From: Hyphomonadaceae bacterium
GTDB taxonomy: Bacteria > Pseudomonadota > Alphaproteobacteria > Caulobacterales > Aquidulcibacteraceae
Reading direction: 5' to 3'
Assembly: GCA_016791425.1 (NCBI GenBank)
Contig: JAEUMQ010000007.1
Location: 545,876-609,875, forward strand
Length of the DNA: 64,000 nucleotides
The position numbers and the translations under genes were made by a program. Within the stretch, counting starts at the first letter, position 1. Every line of letters starts with the position of its first letter. This document shows positions 24,910 to 33,834 of this stretch, piece after piece. The notes below the pieces were generated by a model. That model did not search any database and was not told the DNA's origin. It was given only the letters and a program-made list of their open reading frames with translations.

Positions 24910-27873
24910 TCAGAAAGTTCCCCGAACGCCGAGCAGCAGGCTGTATCCCGGCTCGTAATAGCGATAGGCGAGATTGTTGTAGCCTTGATATTCACGCCGC
25001 GTGGCGCCGTTGACGTTGATCGCGTCGAGCGTGATCTGCGGCGACGTCGGCAGGTGCTCCAACGTGTACCGGAGCGCGAGGTCAAGCTGCCCCCGCTCTT
25101 CGGTGAACCGTTGGCCCGCCTGCGGCTGCGTGCCGCCATTGAACCCGTCTTGCGGCGAGCTCGTGTTCTGCTGCTCGTCGTTCCACGTGTACGAGACCCG
25201 GCCTGAGAAGCCGTGATTTTCGTAATAACCGGTCACGTTATAGGTCACCGGCGAGACGTTCGTGGCGATCACCGGCGCGCCCGCGCCGGAGCCGGATTGG
25301 CTGATCTTCGTGTAGTTCGCCGTGAAGCCGAGGCCGTCCAGCAGGAAGTCCAGCGGCTGCACCCAATTGAGCTCGTAGCCCTTGATCGTGAGCGTGCCGC
25401 CGGCGTTGATCTGTTGGTTCACGACCACCGTGGCGGTGCTTGGTCCGCCGCGCCCGTTGATAGCGTCCCGTTGCGCCTGCACGAGGCTGTCGAACGGAAT
25501 GCCGAGCGAGGTGAACGGCACCGTCGTCGTGCCGGTTTGCGTGAAGCCCGTGAGGCGCTTGTTGAAGAGCGCGAAGCCCACATAGCCTTCCCCGCCCGTG
25601 TACCACTCGCCGCCGAAATCGAAGTTCGTGGAGAGGAAGGGCGCCAGGTTTGGGTTGCCCTGGTTGGCCTGTTGCGCGGAGGGATCGGAGAAGGTCGTCG
25701 ATGGCAGCATCGCGTCCGGGTTCTGCCGCGTGATCGTGCGCGAAGAGGACATCCTGAGCACGATATTGTCGGTCAGGTCGTACGCGACGTTCGCCGCCGG
25801 CAGATACTCGTCGTACGTGCTGTCGAGCGCGATGAACACGAGCCCGCCGACGCCGTTCACCGGGAAGGTGTTCGGCGCGGTGATCGTCTGATCGGTGGAG
25901 ATGTACCGGACGCCGGCGTTGAAACGCAGCGTGCGGTCGGCGATCTCCGTCTCGCCGTTGACCTCGATATAGGCGCCGAGCGTCTCTTCCAGCACTTCGC
26001 CGGAGCGGGCGCCGGTTGCTGCGCCAGCAACGCCGGTGCAAGCGAGCGGGCAGAGGCTCGCCGTGCGCAGATAGTCATAATAGTTCGTGAGCTTGAAAAT
26101 CTGGTTGTAGTTCGGCGTCACGAAGCCAGCTTCACTCGGCGTCAGCAGCGATGCGATCATAGACGTTGGGATCGCCGAACCCGCCGCGCCGTTGCATCCG
26201 CCGTCGATGTTGGAGGGCTGCCCGCCGCCGCAGGTGAAGTTTTGGAAGAGGCGGTTGTTGTCGAGCCCGACGATGGAGCGGCCGACCTCGTCCCACGCCG
26301 CGCCGAACTTGATGTTCGCGGTGTCGTCGCCCCACGTGAAGTCGCTGTGGAAGCCCTTCGTGGAGGTGACGCGCTTTTCGGCCTGCAGGAACGCGCGGAT
26401 CCAGCTCCAGCCTGCGTTCGGATCATTGGGGTTGCGGGCGTAGTTGAATTCCGGAATCTCGCCCCCTCTGTTGACGTACTCGACTTCGAGCGGCGTCAGT
26501 CCGAACCCGATCGTCGGCTGCTGCCGGAAGAAGACGCTGCGGGAGAGGTTGGCCTGCACATCCATCGACAGGTTGTCGGTGATGTTGAAATGGCCGCCCG
26601 GATTGATGTTGTAGAAATCCAGGTCCTCGTCATAGGGCCGCGCTTCCAGGAAGAGCCGCGAGTTGGCGAACTTCCCGTAGGTCACGACGTTGTTCGCATC
26701 GACCTCAAGCTGCAGCGGGATCATCGTGTTGAAGCTGCGCACTTCGAACATCAGATCGATCCGGTTGAAGACGCGGTTCGCGCCTGCCCAGATCGCGTCG
26801 ATATAGAGTTCGACATCGTCGTTCGGCGACCATTGCACCGAAGCGATCGCCGCGTCGCGCTGCCGCTCGCCGTCGAAATAGGCAGGCCGGCCCAGGCGCG
26901 GCAGCAGTGCGTTGCCGATCTGCTGCGCCGTCACGCCCGGATTGCGCGCCGTCAGGAAAGCCGCGTCGATCACCGCGCCGACCGGCAGGCCGGACGTCGT
27001 CGTTGCCGGCACCGTCGGCGTCGTTCCGGCGTTGCCGCCGATCTGGAAGCCGTTGCCGCCCGTCGTGTTGCACGACGCCGCGTTGGAATCGATGGAAGTC
27101 CCGGCTGGCGGGGCGATGCCGCACTGGCGGTACGTGAGGTTCGCGTTGGTGACGCCGATCGTCTCGTAGCCGAGCGTCGTGCTCTTGTTGTTCACGCCCG
27201 AATAGCCGACCAGCGCGCCGAACTCGCCCATGCTGGTTTCCCAGCGGCCGCTGGCGATGATCGCGCCGCGCGGGCTCCATTCTTCGTTGTTCTCCGCGTA
27301 GCTGCCTTGCAGCGTATAGGTGATCTGACTCTCCGCGTAGTCGAACGGCCGCGCGCTGCGCATGTTGACGATGCCGGCCACGCCGCCTTCGAGCTGATGC
27401 GCCGACGCCGATTTCGATACGTCGAGCCGCGTGAACAGTTCGGACGGGAAGAGGTCGAGATCGAGCTCGCGGTTGACGTTCTGCGAGTCGGCGCTGCCCG
27501 ACGATGCGACCGCGATCTGCGTGTTGTTGAGGACGGTCTTGGTGAAGTTCGTGTTGAGGCCGCGAATGGCGATGTTGAGGCCTTCGCCGTTCACTTCGCG
27601 CGCGACCGTGATGCCGGGGATGCGGTTCAGCGATTCCGCGATGTTGAGATCGGGAAATTGTCCGATGTCTTCGGCGAAGACCGAATCCGTGAACGCCGTG
27701 GATTCGCGTTTGGCGATCGTGGAGCTTTGCAGCGACGCCCTGTAGCCCGTGACCACCAGCTCGTCGGTTTGCGCAGATTCCTGCGCGAATGCCGATGGCG
27801 TCGCCGCCGCCAGCGCAACTCCCGCCAGCAAGGCCGACCGCGTCAGACCACGAAAAGCGCTCTTTTCCCCCAT
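24910..27873 (-). CDS. TonB-dependent outer-membrane receptor for xylan fragments
   Basis: The frame is open to 28200, but the ATG at 27873 has GGAGGAAAAG upstream and begins a signal peptide (MGEKSAFRGL..., cleavage near SAFAQES), giving 987 residues. The TonB box region is TDELVVTGYR. The plug domain (about residues 50-170) contains LNRIPGITVARE and NIAIRGLNTNF, and the C-terminus ends in the aromatic YSLLLGVRGTF. The length and 'TonB-dependent receptor, Caulobacter type' motifs suit import of oligosaccharides. The operator 130 bases upstream is the most symmetric of the six, so this is probably the main xylo-oligosaccharide entry port. Confidence 0.93.
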   Translation of the reverse strand: MGEKSAFRGLTRSALLAGVALAAATPSAFAQESAQTDELVVTGYRASLQSSTIAKRESTAFTDSVFAEDIGQFPDLNIAESLNRIPGITVAREVNGEGLNIAIRGLNTNFTKTVLNNTQIAVASSGSADSQNVNRELDLDLFPSELFTRLDVSKSASAHQLEGGVAGIVNMRSARPFDYAESQITYTLQGSYAENNEEWSPRGAIIASGRWETSMGEFGALVGYSGVNNKSTTLGYETIGVTNANLTYRQCGIAPPAGTSIDSNAASCNTTGGNGFQIGGNAGTTPTVPATTTSGLPVGAVIDAAFLTARNPGVTAQQIGNALLPRLGRPAYFDGERQRDAAIASVQWSPNDDVELYIDAIWAGANRVFNRIDLMFEVRSFNTMIPLQLEVDANNVVTYGKFANSRLFLEARPYDEDLDFYNINPGGHFNITDNLSMDVQANLSRSVFFRQQPTIGFGLTPLEVEYVNRGGEIPEFNYARNPNDPNAGWSWIRAFLQAEKRVTSTKGFHSDFTWGDDTANIKFGAAWDEVGRSIVGLDNNRLFQNFTCGGGQPSNIDGGCNGAAGSAIPTSMIASLLTPSEAGFVTPNYNQIFKLTNYYDYLRTASLCPLACTGVAGAATGARSGEVLEETLGAYIEVNGETEIADRTLRFNAGVRYISTDQTITAPNTFPVNGVGGLVFIALDSTYDEYLPAANVAYDLTDNIVLRMSSSRTITRQNPDAMLPSTTFSDPSAQQANQGNPNLAPFLSTNFDFGGEWYTGGEGYVGFALFNKRLTGFTQTGTTTVPFTSLGIPFDSLVQAQRDAINGRGGPSTATVVVNQQINAGGTLTIKGYELNWVQPLDFLLDGLGFTANYTKISQSGSGAGAPVIATNVSPVTYNVTGYYENHGFSGRVSYTWNDEQQNTSSPQDGFNGGTQPQAGQRFTEERGQLDLALRYTLEHLPTSPQITLDAINVNGATRREYQGYNNLAYRYYEPGYSLLLGVRGTF

Positions 27874-28001
27874 CTTTTCCTCCCAAGTGTCCCGACTGCG
27901 CTTGAAGGAAAGCGGTGTCATTTTCACCGACTTGCCCCCTGCTCGCCTCCAGACGAACGGCGCACCACACCGAACCGTGCAACTCTGCGGTCGCCGCGGC
28001 T

Positions 28002-28017
28002 CTGTTAGCGCTAACAT
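28002..28017. promoter_or_regulatory. LacI-type operator upstream of the TonB-dependent receptor
   Basis: CTGTTAGCGCTAACAT contains a perfect 14-base palindrome, TGTTAGCGCTAACA (28003-28016), 130 bases before the receptor start. It is the most symmetric of the six sites. Confidence 0.85.
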
Positions 28018-28112
28018 CGCGCGCATGCCGTTCAAGTCAAGCCAAAATCTGATAGCGCTCCCAGTTTGCGGCCCGAACTGTGGCGGTCGCGCCGCAGCTC
28101 GCGCATGAGGGG

Positions 28113-29120
28113 TCAGTAGCCGCGTGTGCGGGTGCGAATGCGTCCCAGCTTGTCGTGCGCCGTCACGAACAGGGTGCGTCCGTCCTCTCCGAACGCGCAA
28201 TTTGAGATCCGCCCCCCGGTGTTGATCACGCCGAGCGCCTCCCCCGCGGGCGTGATCACCATCACGCCCCCCGGCCCCGTCGCGAAGAGATTGCCCGCAG
28301 CATCGACCTTCATCCCGTCCGGCGATCCGAGCCGTCCTTCGCCTTGCATCGGCGCCATGTCGAAGAATTCGCGCGACGAGGAGGGGAGCCCGTCCGCGCC
28401 CATCGCATAGACCTTGATGAGCGGCCGCTGCCCGTCTCTGCCCGAAACGTAGAGCAGGCTTTGGTCCGGTGAGAACGCGATTCCGTTGGGAAACATGAGC
28501 TCCCGCTCGATCACGGTGACCGCCCCATCCGGCGTCAGGCGGTAAACCCCATGGAAGGGCGTTTCACGCAGCGGCGAGTCGCTCATGCCGGCCAGCCCGA
28601 ACGGCGGATCGGTGAAATAGATCGCGCCGGTCCGCGCGACCACGAGGTCGTTCGGCGAGTTGAATCGCATCCCGTCGAAACGCTCCGCGAGCACCGTCTT
28701 CTGCATCGTGCCGAGATCGAGCCGCGCCACGGTCCGGTTCCCGGTGTCGCACATCAGCAGCGCGCCGCCCGCCTCGAACGCGAGCCCGTTGGCGCCGCCC
28801 TCTCGCAGGTGCGAAGCATCCGCTCCTGCAAAGCCCGACGGCTTCAGGACTTCGCGCACGCCGTACTTCGAGCACCATTGGTAGAGTGTGTTGCCCGGCA
28901 CGTCGGTGAAGAATAGCCGCTTCTTGGCGCGGTCCCAGAGCGGGCCCTCGGTCCATTGGAAGCCGCTGCCGAGCTGCTCGATCGTCGCGTCCGGAGCGAT
29001 AAGCGCGTCGAGCGCCGGCGATATCCGCCGCACGCCCCCGAGGGACGGCCCCGGCGGCGTCGCCGTCGCGCAGCCCGCCGCTGCTGCGGCCCCGATTACG
29101 AATCCCCGCCTCGTCGTCAT
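28113..29120 (-). CDS. SMP-30/gluconolactonase-family lipoprotein
   Basis: Starting at 29120 behind GAGGGAA gives a leader MTTRRGFVIGAAAAAGCATA, which combines a twin-arginine motif with a lipobox, so this is an exported lipoprotein of 335 residues. The six-bladed propeller motifs include GPLWDRAKKRLFFTD, GGANGLAFEAGGALLMCDTG, FNSPNDLVVARTGAIYFTDP (conserved metal-binding Asn/Asp), FPNGIAFSPDQSLLYVS and GSPDGMKVDAAGNLFA. The family hydrolyses sugar-acid lactones. In context it could open xylonolactone, arabinonolactone or a glucuronolactone in the periplasm. It is divergent from the hexuronate-type MFS gene with a shared operator. Confidence 0.87.
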   Translation of the reverse strand: MTTRRGFVIGAAAAAGCATATPPGPSLGGVRRISPALDALIAPDATIEQLGSGFQWTEGPLWDRAKKRLFFTDVPGNTLYQWCSKYGVREVLKPSGFAGADASHLREGGANGLAFEAGGALLMCDTGNRTVARLDLGTMQKTVLAERFDGMRFNSPNDLVVARTGAIYFTDPPFGLAGMSDSPLRETPFHGVYRLTPDGAVTVIERELMFPNGIAFSPDQSLLYVSGRDGQRPLIKVYAMGADGLPSSSREFFDMAPMQGEGRLGSPDGMKVDAAGNLFATGPGGVMVITPAGEALGVINTGGRISNCAFGEDGRTLFVTAHDKLGRIRTRTRGY

Positions 29121-29157
29121 CGTTCCCTCGCTTGCTCTGGAGCCTGCTTTGCCCTCT

Positions 29158-29173
29158 ATGGTAACGCTAACAA
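29158..29173. promoter_or_regulatory. LacI-type operator between lactonase and MFS genes
   Basis: ATGGTAACGCTAACAA matches the other five sites with one half-site change (AACGCT). It lies 26 bases before the MFS start and 38 bases before the divergent lactonase start. Confidence 0.8.
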
Positions 29174-29198
29174 GAACCCGAACGATAGGGGAGGCCCC

Positions 29199-30482
29199 TT
29201 GGCCGCTAAGATACTGGGCCTGCGCTGGTGGACCATCGCGCTTATCATGCTCGGCGCGGTCGTGAACTATCTCACGCGCTCCACGCTCGCCGTCGCCGCG
29301 CCGACGATCCTTGAGGATCTGGACATCAGCGCGCTCGAATATTCCTGGATCACCGCCGCCTTCCAGTTCGCGATCATGCTGCAGCCGTTCTGCGGTTACG
29401 TCATGGACGTGATCGGCCTCAAGTACGGCCTGGCGATCTTCGTGATCGCCTGGGCGCTCATCTCCATGTCGCACGCCTTCGCGCGCGACTGGCAGACCCT
29501 CGCGGTATTGCGCGGCATGCTGGGCTTCGCCGAAGGCTCCGCCAATCCCGCCGGCATGAAAGCTGTCTCGCTCTGGTTTCCCGCCAAGGAGCGCGGCTTC
29601 GCAGGCGGCGTCTACAATATCGGCGCTTCGTTCGGATCGATGCTTGCGCCCCCGCTCGTGGTGTGGGCGATCCTGACGTGGCATTGGCAGAGCGCGTTCG
29701 TGATCACTGGCGCGCTCGGCCTTGTCTGGGTGGCGCTCTGGCTCCTCTTCTATGACGCGCCGGAGAAGCACAAGCGCCTCTCGGACAAAGAGCGCGCCTA
29801 CATTATGGACGGGCAGGAGGGGCACCTCAAAAGCGACGGCGCCAAGCCGAAGATCGTCCAGATCCTCCGTCAACGGAACTTCTGGGGCATTGCCATTCCC
29901 CGGTTCCTCGCCGATCCGACCTGGGGCACGCTCGCGTTCTGGGTGCCGCTCTATCTTTCCCAGGCCCGCCATTTCGATCTCAAGGAGATCGCGATGTTCG
30001 CGTGGCTGCCGTTCCTTGCCGCCGATCTCGGCTGCATGTTCGGCCCGGCCGTCGTGCTGTTTCTGCAAAAGCGCGGCGTGTCCTTGATCAACGCCCGCCG
30101 CGGCGCCTTCACCCTGGGCGCGGTGATGATGACCGGGGTCGCCTTCGCCGGCCTCGTCGCCGATCCCTATGTCGCGATCGCGCTGATCAGCCTCGCCGGC
30201 TTCGCGCACCAGACGCTCTCGGTCACCGTGATCACGATGGCCTCCGATCTCTTCAAGCAGAACGAGGTGGGCACTGTCGCCGGCATGGCCGGGACGTGCG
30301 GCAATCTCGGCCTCCTCATCTTCAATCTTCTGATCGGCGGCCTTGTCGCCTCCGTGGGCTATACGCCGTTCTTCATCGCGCTCGGCTTCATGGATCTTTT
30401 GGGCGCGCTCGTCTTGTGGACGCTGGTGAAGGCGCCGAAGGAAGAGCCGGGCCCGCCAGAGACGGTTCCGGTCGCGGCATGA
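29199..30482 (+). CDS. MFS transporter, hexuronate (ExuT-like) type
   Basis: I place the start at the TTG at 29199 because GGGGAGG precedes it and the first transmembrane helix (LGLRWWTIALIMLGAVVNYL) begins immediately after; the open frame upstream is in the divergent lactonase gene. The 427 residues contain about 12 helices, the anion:cation symporter motif NYLTRSTLAVAAPTI, GFAEGSANPAGMKAV and WFPAKERGFAGGVYNIG. This pattern matches ExuT/GudP-type carriers of hexuronates or aldarates. It would import glucuronate or 4-O-methylglucuronate released by GH67. The start codon of GH43 overlaps the stop (ATGA). Confidence 0.88.
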   Translation: MAAKILGLRWWTIALIMLGAVVNYLTRSTLAVAAPTILEDLDISALEYSWITAAFQFAIMLQPFCGYVMDVIGLKYGLAIFVIAWALISMSHAFARDWQTLAVLRGMLGFAEGSANPAGMKAVSLWFPAKERGFAGGVYNIGASFGSMLAPPLVVWAILTWHWQSAFVITGALGLVWVALWLLFYDAPEKHKRLSDKERAYIMDGQEGHLKSDGAKPKIVQILRQRNFWGIAIPRFLADPTWGTLAFWVPLYLSQARHFDLKEIAMFAWLPFLAADLGCMFGPAVVLFLQKRGVSLINARRGAFTLGAVMMTGVAFAGLVADPYVAIALISLAGFAHQTLSVTVITMASDLFKQNEVGTVAGMAGTCGNLGLLIFNLLIGGLVASVGYTPFFIALGFMDLLGALVLWTLVKAPKEEPGPPETVPVAA

Positions 30483-32107
30483 TCCGCAACCCGATCCTCA
30501 AGGGCTTCAATCCTGATCCTTCCATCGTCCGGGTGGGGGAGGACTATTACATCGCGACCTCCACGTTCGAATGGTTCCCCGGCGTCCAGATCCATCATTC
30601 GCGCGACCTCGCGAACTGGCGCCTTTTGACCCATCCCCTGCGCCGCGCCTCGCAGCTCGACATGCGCGGCGATCCCGATTCCTGCGGCGTCTGGGCGCCG
30701 TGCCTCACCCACGCCGATGGCCTCTTCTGGCTCATCTACACCGACGTGAAGCGTTACGGGCGCACGACAACCGGCGGCGCCTCGGGCGCCTCGCTCCGCG
30801 ACTTCCACAACTATCTCGTTACGTGCCCCACGATCGATGGCGACTGGTCCGATCCGATCTATCTCAATTCCAGCGGCTTCGATCCTTCGCTCTTCCATGA
30901 CGACGACGGCCGAAAATACGTCCTGAACATGCTTTGGGACCATCGCCCTGGGAACAATCGCTTCGCCGGCATCGTGCTGCAGGAATATTCCGTCGAGGAG
31001 CGCAAGCTCGTCGGCGAGCGCGTCAACATCTTCGCCGGCACGCCGCTCGGCCTCACCGAGGCGCCGCACCTCTACAAGCGCGACGGCTGGTACTATCTCA
31101 TCACCGCCGAAGGCGGCACCGGCTGGAGCCACGCCGTCACCATGGCGCGCTCGCGCAATCTGCGCGGCCCTTACCAGCTTCATCCCGAGACGTATGTCCT
31201 GAGCGCGCGCACGCGCCCGGATGCGCCGCTCCAGCGAGCCGGCCACGCTGATCTGGTCGAAACCCCGACTGGCGAGACGTACATGGCCTATCTCTGCGGC
31301 CGTCCGCTGCCCAATCGCGGCCGCTGCGTGCTTGGGCGCGAGACCGCCATTGCGAAGATGCGATGGGACGCCGACGGCTGGCTGCGCACTGCGGAAGGAG
31401 AGGGCGCGCCGCGCCTCGAGGTTCCCTCCGATCTGCCGCCGCATCCGTTCCCGCCGGCGCCGACGCGCGCGGACTTCGACGCGCCCGCGCTGCCGATCGA
31501 CTTCCAATGGCTCCGCACACCGAACCCGGAAGACATCTTCAGCCTCACCGAGCGCAAAGGCTGGCTGCGCCTGCATGGCCGCGAGACGCTGGGCTCCCTT
31601 TTCACCCAGTCGCTCGTCGCACGCCGTTGGCAGGCGCACACCTTTGGCGCCTCAACGCTGCTCGATTTCGAGCCCGCGCACTTTCAGCAGGCCGCGGGTC
31701 TCGTCTGCTATTATGGCGGCGCAAAATTCCACTATCTCCACGTCACTCATGACGACACGCACGGAAAGCACATCCGCGTGATGTCCGCGCTCCCGGACTC
31801 GCCCCAGGCCGATGCTTTCACCCCGCCGGCGCCCGTTCCGTTGGGGCCGATCGAGCTCCGCGTCGAAGTGGATTTCGAGCGTCTGCTCTTCGCGTGGCGC
31901 ATGCCCGGTCGCGACTGGCGCGTGTTGCCGCAAACCTTCGACGCCAGCATCCTCTCCGATGAGGCGACCGCTCCAGGCGCGCCGAACTTCACTGGCGCCT
32001 TCGTCGGCATGGCGTGCCAGGATATGTCCGGCGCCCGCCGCGCCGCGGACTTCGATTGGTTCGAGTACGCCGAGCGCGAGTACCGCGTCGATCCGTTCGG
32101 CGCCTAG
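30479..32107 (+). CDS. Cytoplasmic GH43 beta-xylosidase/arabinofuranosidase
   Basis: This is a 542-residue protein without a signal peptide. It begins MIRNPILKGFNPDPSIVRVG, the typical start of the GH43 XynB/XylA type. The five-bladed propeller carries the general base in NPDPSIVR, the pKa-modulating aspartate in SSGFDPSLFHDDDG and the acid in GLTEAPHLYK. The C-terminal beta-sandwich from about residue 340 (FSLTERKGWLRLHGRE, QSLVARRW) completes the GH43-DUF1349/GH43_C2 layout. It hydrolyses short xylo-oligosaccharides from the non-reducing end. It overlaps the MFS gene by 4 bases and is the only glycosidase of the locus lacking an export signal, so some oligosaccharide must reach the cytoplasm. 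Confidence 0.93.
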   Translation: MIRNPILKGFNPDPSIVRVGEDYYIATSTFEWFPGVQIHHSRDLANWRLLTHPLRRASQLDMRGDPDSCGVWAPCLTHADGLFWLIYTDVKRYGRTTTGGASGASLRDFHNYLVTCPTIDGDWSDPIYLNSSGFDPSLFHDDDGRKYVLNMLWDHRPGNNRFAGIVLQEYSVEERKLVGERVNIFAGTPLGLTEAPHLYKRDGWYYLITAEGGTGWSHAVTMARSRNLRGPYQLHPETYVLSARTRPDAPLQRAGHADLVETPTGETYMAYLCGRPLPNRGRCVLGRETAIAKMRWDADGWLRTAEGEGAPRLEVPSDLPPHPFPPAPTRADFDAPALPIDFQWLRTPNPEDIFSLTERKGWLRLHGRETLGSLFTQSLVARRWQAHTFGASTLLDFEPAHFQQAAGLVCYYGGAKFHYLHVTHDDTHGKHIRVMSALPDSPQADAFTPPAPVPLGPIELRVEVDFERLLFAWRMPGRDWRVLPQTFDASILSDEATAPGAPNFTGAFVGMACQDMSGARRAADFDWFEYAEREYRVDPFGA

Positions 32108-32883
32108 AACGCGGCGTAGCCGCCGTCGATCAGGATCGCATCGCCGCTATGGAACGTGCTCGCGTCGCTCGCGAGATAGACGGCGATCCCCGCGAATTCA
32201 TCCGGCTTGCCCCAGCGCCGCATCGGCACGCGCCCGATGACGCGGTCCGTGAATTGATCGTTCGCCTGCGCGGCCTGCGTCATGCCTGTCGCCACCCAGC
32301 CCGGCAGGATCGCGTTGGCGCGCACGCCATAGCGCGCGAACTCCACCGCGATGCCTTTGATCACCGAGATCACCGCCGCCTTCGTCGCCGAATAGTCTTC
32401 ATTCCGCGCCGCGCCGAACAGCGCCGCCATGCTCGCCACGCACACGATCGCCCCGCCGCGGTCGCCGGCCTCCGCCCGCACCTTCATGTGCCGGCACGCC
32501 TCGCGCATGGTCCAGACTTGGCCGTCGAGGTTGATCGCCATCAGGCGGCGATAGTCCGCGCCGCCCATGTCCAGGAACGAGCCCCAGCGGTTCGAAACGC
32601 CGGCATTCGCGAAGCAGGCGTCGAGGCGCCCCGTGTGCGCGATCGCGCCCGCCATTGCGGCGACCACGTCGTCTTCATTCGCAACATCCACGACCCGCGC
32701 GGTGATGCGCGTTCCATGCGCTGCGAGCTCCGCAGTGGCGCGCGCGTTCTTCTCCGCGTTCGTTCCCCAGATGACGAGGTCGGCGCCGGCCGCGGCCAGC
32801 CCGTGCGCCATGCCTAGCCCAATGCCGCCATTGCCGCCGGTGACGAGCGCGGTCTTGCCGCTGAGATCGAAGGGCTTGAACAT
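32104..32883 (-). CDS. SDR-family dehydrogenase (KduD/gluconate dehydrogenase-like)
   Basis: This is a 259-residue classical short-chain dehydrogenase. It has the TGGNGGIG cofactor loop, the NAG-type segment CFANAGVSN and the catalytic DYSATKAAVISV (Tyr and Lys), and it ends IDGGYAAF. The N-terminus FDLSGKTALVTGGNGGIG is like 2-deoxy-D-gluconate 3-dehydrogenase/KduD and 5-keto-gluconate reductases. It converges on GH43 with a 4-base stop overlap. A role in uronate breakdown is plausible, since no classical fructuronate reductase is in the window, but specificity is unresolved. Confidence 0.85.
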   Translation of the reverse strand: MFKPFDLSGKTALVTGGNGGIGLGMAHGLAAAGADLVIWGTNAEKNARATAELAAHGTRITARVVDVANEDDVVAAMAGAIAHTGRLDACFANAGVSNRWGSFLDMGGADYRRLMAINLDGQVWTMREACRHMKVRAEAGDRGGAIVCVASMAALFGAARNEDYSATKAAVISVIKGIAVEFARYGVRANAILPGWVATGMTQAAQANDQFTDRVIGRVPMRRWGKPDEFAGIAVYLASDASTFHSGDAILIDGGYAAF

Positions 32884-32920
32884 GCCGCGGAACTAACCCG
32901 CCCGCCGACGCTGCCGCAAA

Positions 32921-32947
32921 CGAAAACGGCGGCCTCTCGGCCGCCGT
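32921..32947 (-). terminator. Rho-independent terminator after OmpW-like gene 1
   Basis: On the reverse strand a 9-bp stem (ACGGCGGCC/GGCCGCCGT, loop GAGA) is followed by TTTTCG. It lies 26 bases after the stop of the OmpW-like gene ending at 32974. Confidence 0.85.
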
Positions 32948-32973
32948 AATCGCCCCCGCGTGGATGGACGACG

Positions 32974-33630
32974 TTAGAACCGGTAGCCGACGCCCAGGTT
33001 CACCACCAGGGGATCGAACACCATGTCGGCCGCCACCGGCGCCCCGCTGATCGAGCCGCGCGCATCCGTCTCCAGATAGGCCTGCTTGACGTCGATGAAC
33101 GCATTCCAGGTATCCGAGACCTGATATTCGGCGCCGATCTGCCATACCGGCCCGAACGTGTTGTCGATCTCGAGATTGTTCATCACGCCGTCCGACGTGT
33201 TGAACACATACATGTAGCTCACGCCCGCGCCGACATACGGCTGGAAGCGCCCTTCCGGATTGAAATGGTAATGCGCCGTCATCGCCATCGGCCCGTACGT
33301 GGCCGATCCGAGCATCCCCATGCCCGCGATCGAGCCGGCCGCTTCAGCTTCCGCCTTCGGCGGTGCGCCGAGCGTGACAGACGCCGCCCAATGCTCGCTG
33401 AGCCGCCGACCGATTTCGACCACCGCGGTCGTTTGCGGCTCGCTGGAATAAGTCGCGCCCGGAATGACCGTGCCGCCGAGGCTCATGGTCGCCTGGTCCG
33501 CGAGCGCCAGCTGCGCCGGCCCGGCGTGGACGTACCAATTGCCGTCCATGATCTGCGCTTCGGCGCTCTCATTGGCGCCGCACACCAAAGCCGCAGCGGC
33601 CGCCGCCGCGCCGAGTCCAAGCTTCTTCAT
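32974..33630 (-). CDS. OmpW-family outer-membrane protein, copy 1
   Basis: Starting at 33630 gives MKKLGLGAAAAAAALVCGAN, a signal peptide ending SAEA. The 218-residue protein has the alternating pattern of an eight-strand barrel, with YHFNPEGRFQPYVGAGVSYMY (the OmpW signature) and a C-terminal aromatic VNLGVGYRF recognised by the BAM complex. OmpW proteins form narrow hydrophobic channels. A second, diverged copy lies 200 bases upstream on the same strand. The internal ATG at 33630 was preferred over 33699 because the latter adds 23 residues before the signal peptide. Confidence 0.88.
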   Translation of the reverse strand: MKKLGLGAAAAAAALVCGANESAEAQIMDGNWYVHAGPAQLALADQATMSLGGTVIPGATYSSEPQTTAVVEIGRRLSEHWAASVTLGAPPKAEAEAAGSIAGMGMLGSATYGPMAMTAHYHFNPEGRFQPYVGAGVSYMYVFNTSDGVMNNLEIDNTFGPVWQIGAEYQVSDTWNAFIDVKQAYLETDARGSISGAPVAADMVFDPLVVNLGVGYRF

Positions 33631-33760
33631 CACAGATCCCGTCCCCAGTTCGATTCGAAAAACCTGAACCGGAACGGTTAATGGCGAGATAATTCGCATC
33701 CGGACGATTGTTCGCCGGAGTCCGCAAGTACTTGATGTAATGTGCGAAAGCGGACCACGG

Positions 33761-33814
33761 AAAATGTCTCGATTGAGACAAGGCGCGCGCCGCCCTTGGC
33801 TGCGCGCGCCTTGT
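33761..33814 (-). terminator. Terminator region after OmpW-like gene 2
   Basis: Two inverted repeats lie just downstream of the gene on the reverse strand: a 13-bp GC-rich stem (33802-33814 with 33778-33790) and a 6-bp stem TGTCTC/GAGACA (33765-33780) followed by TTTT. The shared ACA makes the two structures mutually exclusive. Confidence 0.6.
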
Positions 33815-33834
33815 TCCGCGTCCGGAAGAAACGT

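Noticed and set aside
25213..28008. 931-codon plus-strand frame opposite the TonB-dependent receptor
   Set aside because: It mirrors the receptor, is rich in Arg and His, and has no signal or domain.
28956..29198. Extended N-terminus of the MFS transporter
   Set aside because: The upstream part of the frame lies inside the divergent lactonase gene and operator, and it is Arg-rich; the TTG at 29199 has a good ribosome-binding site.
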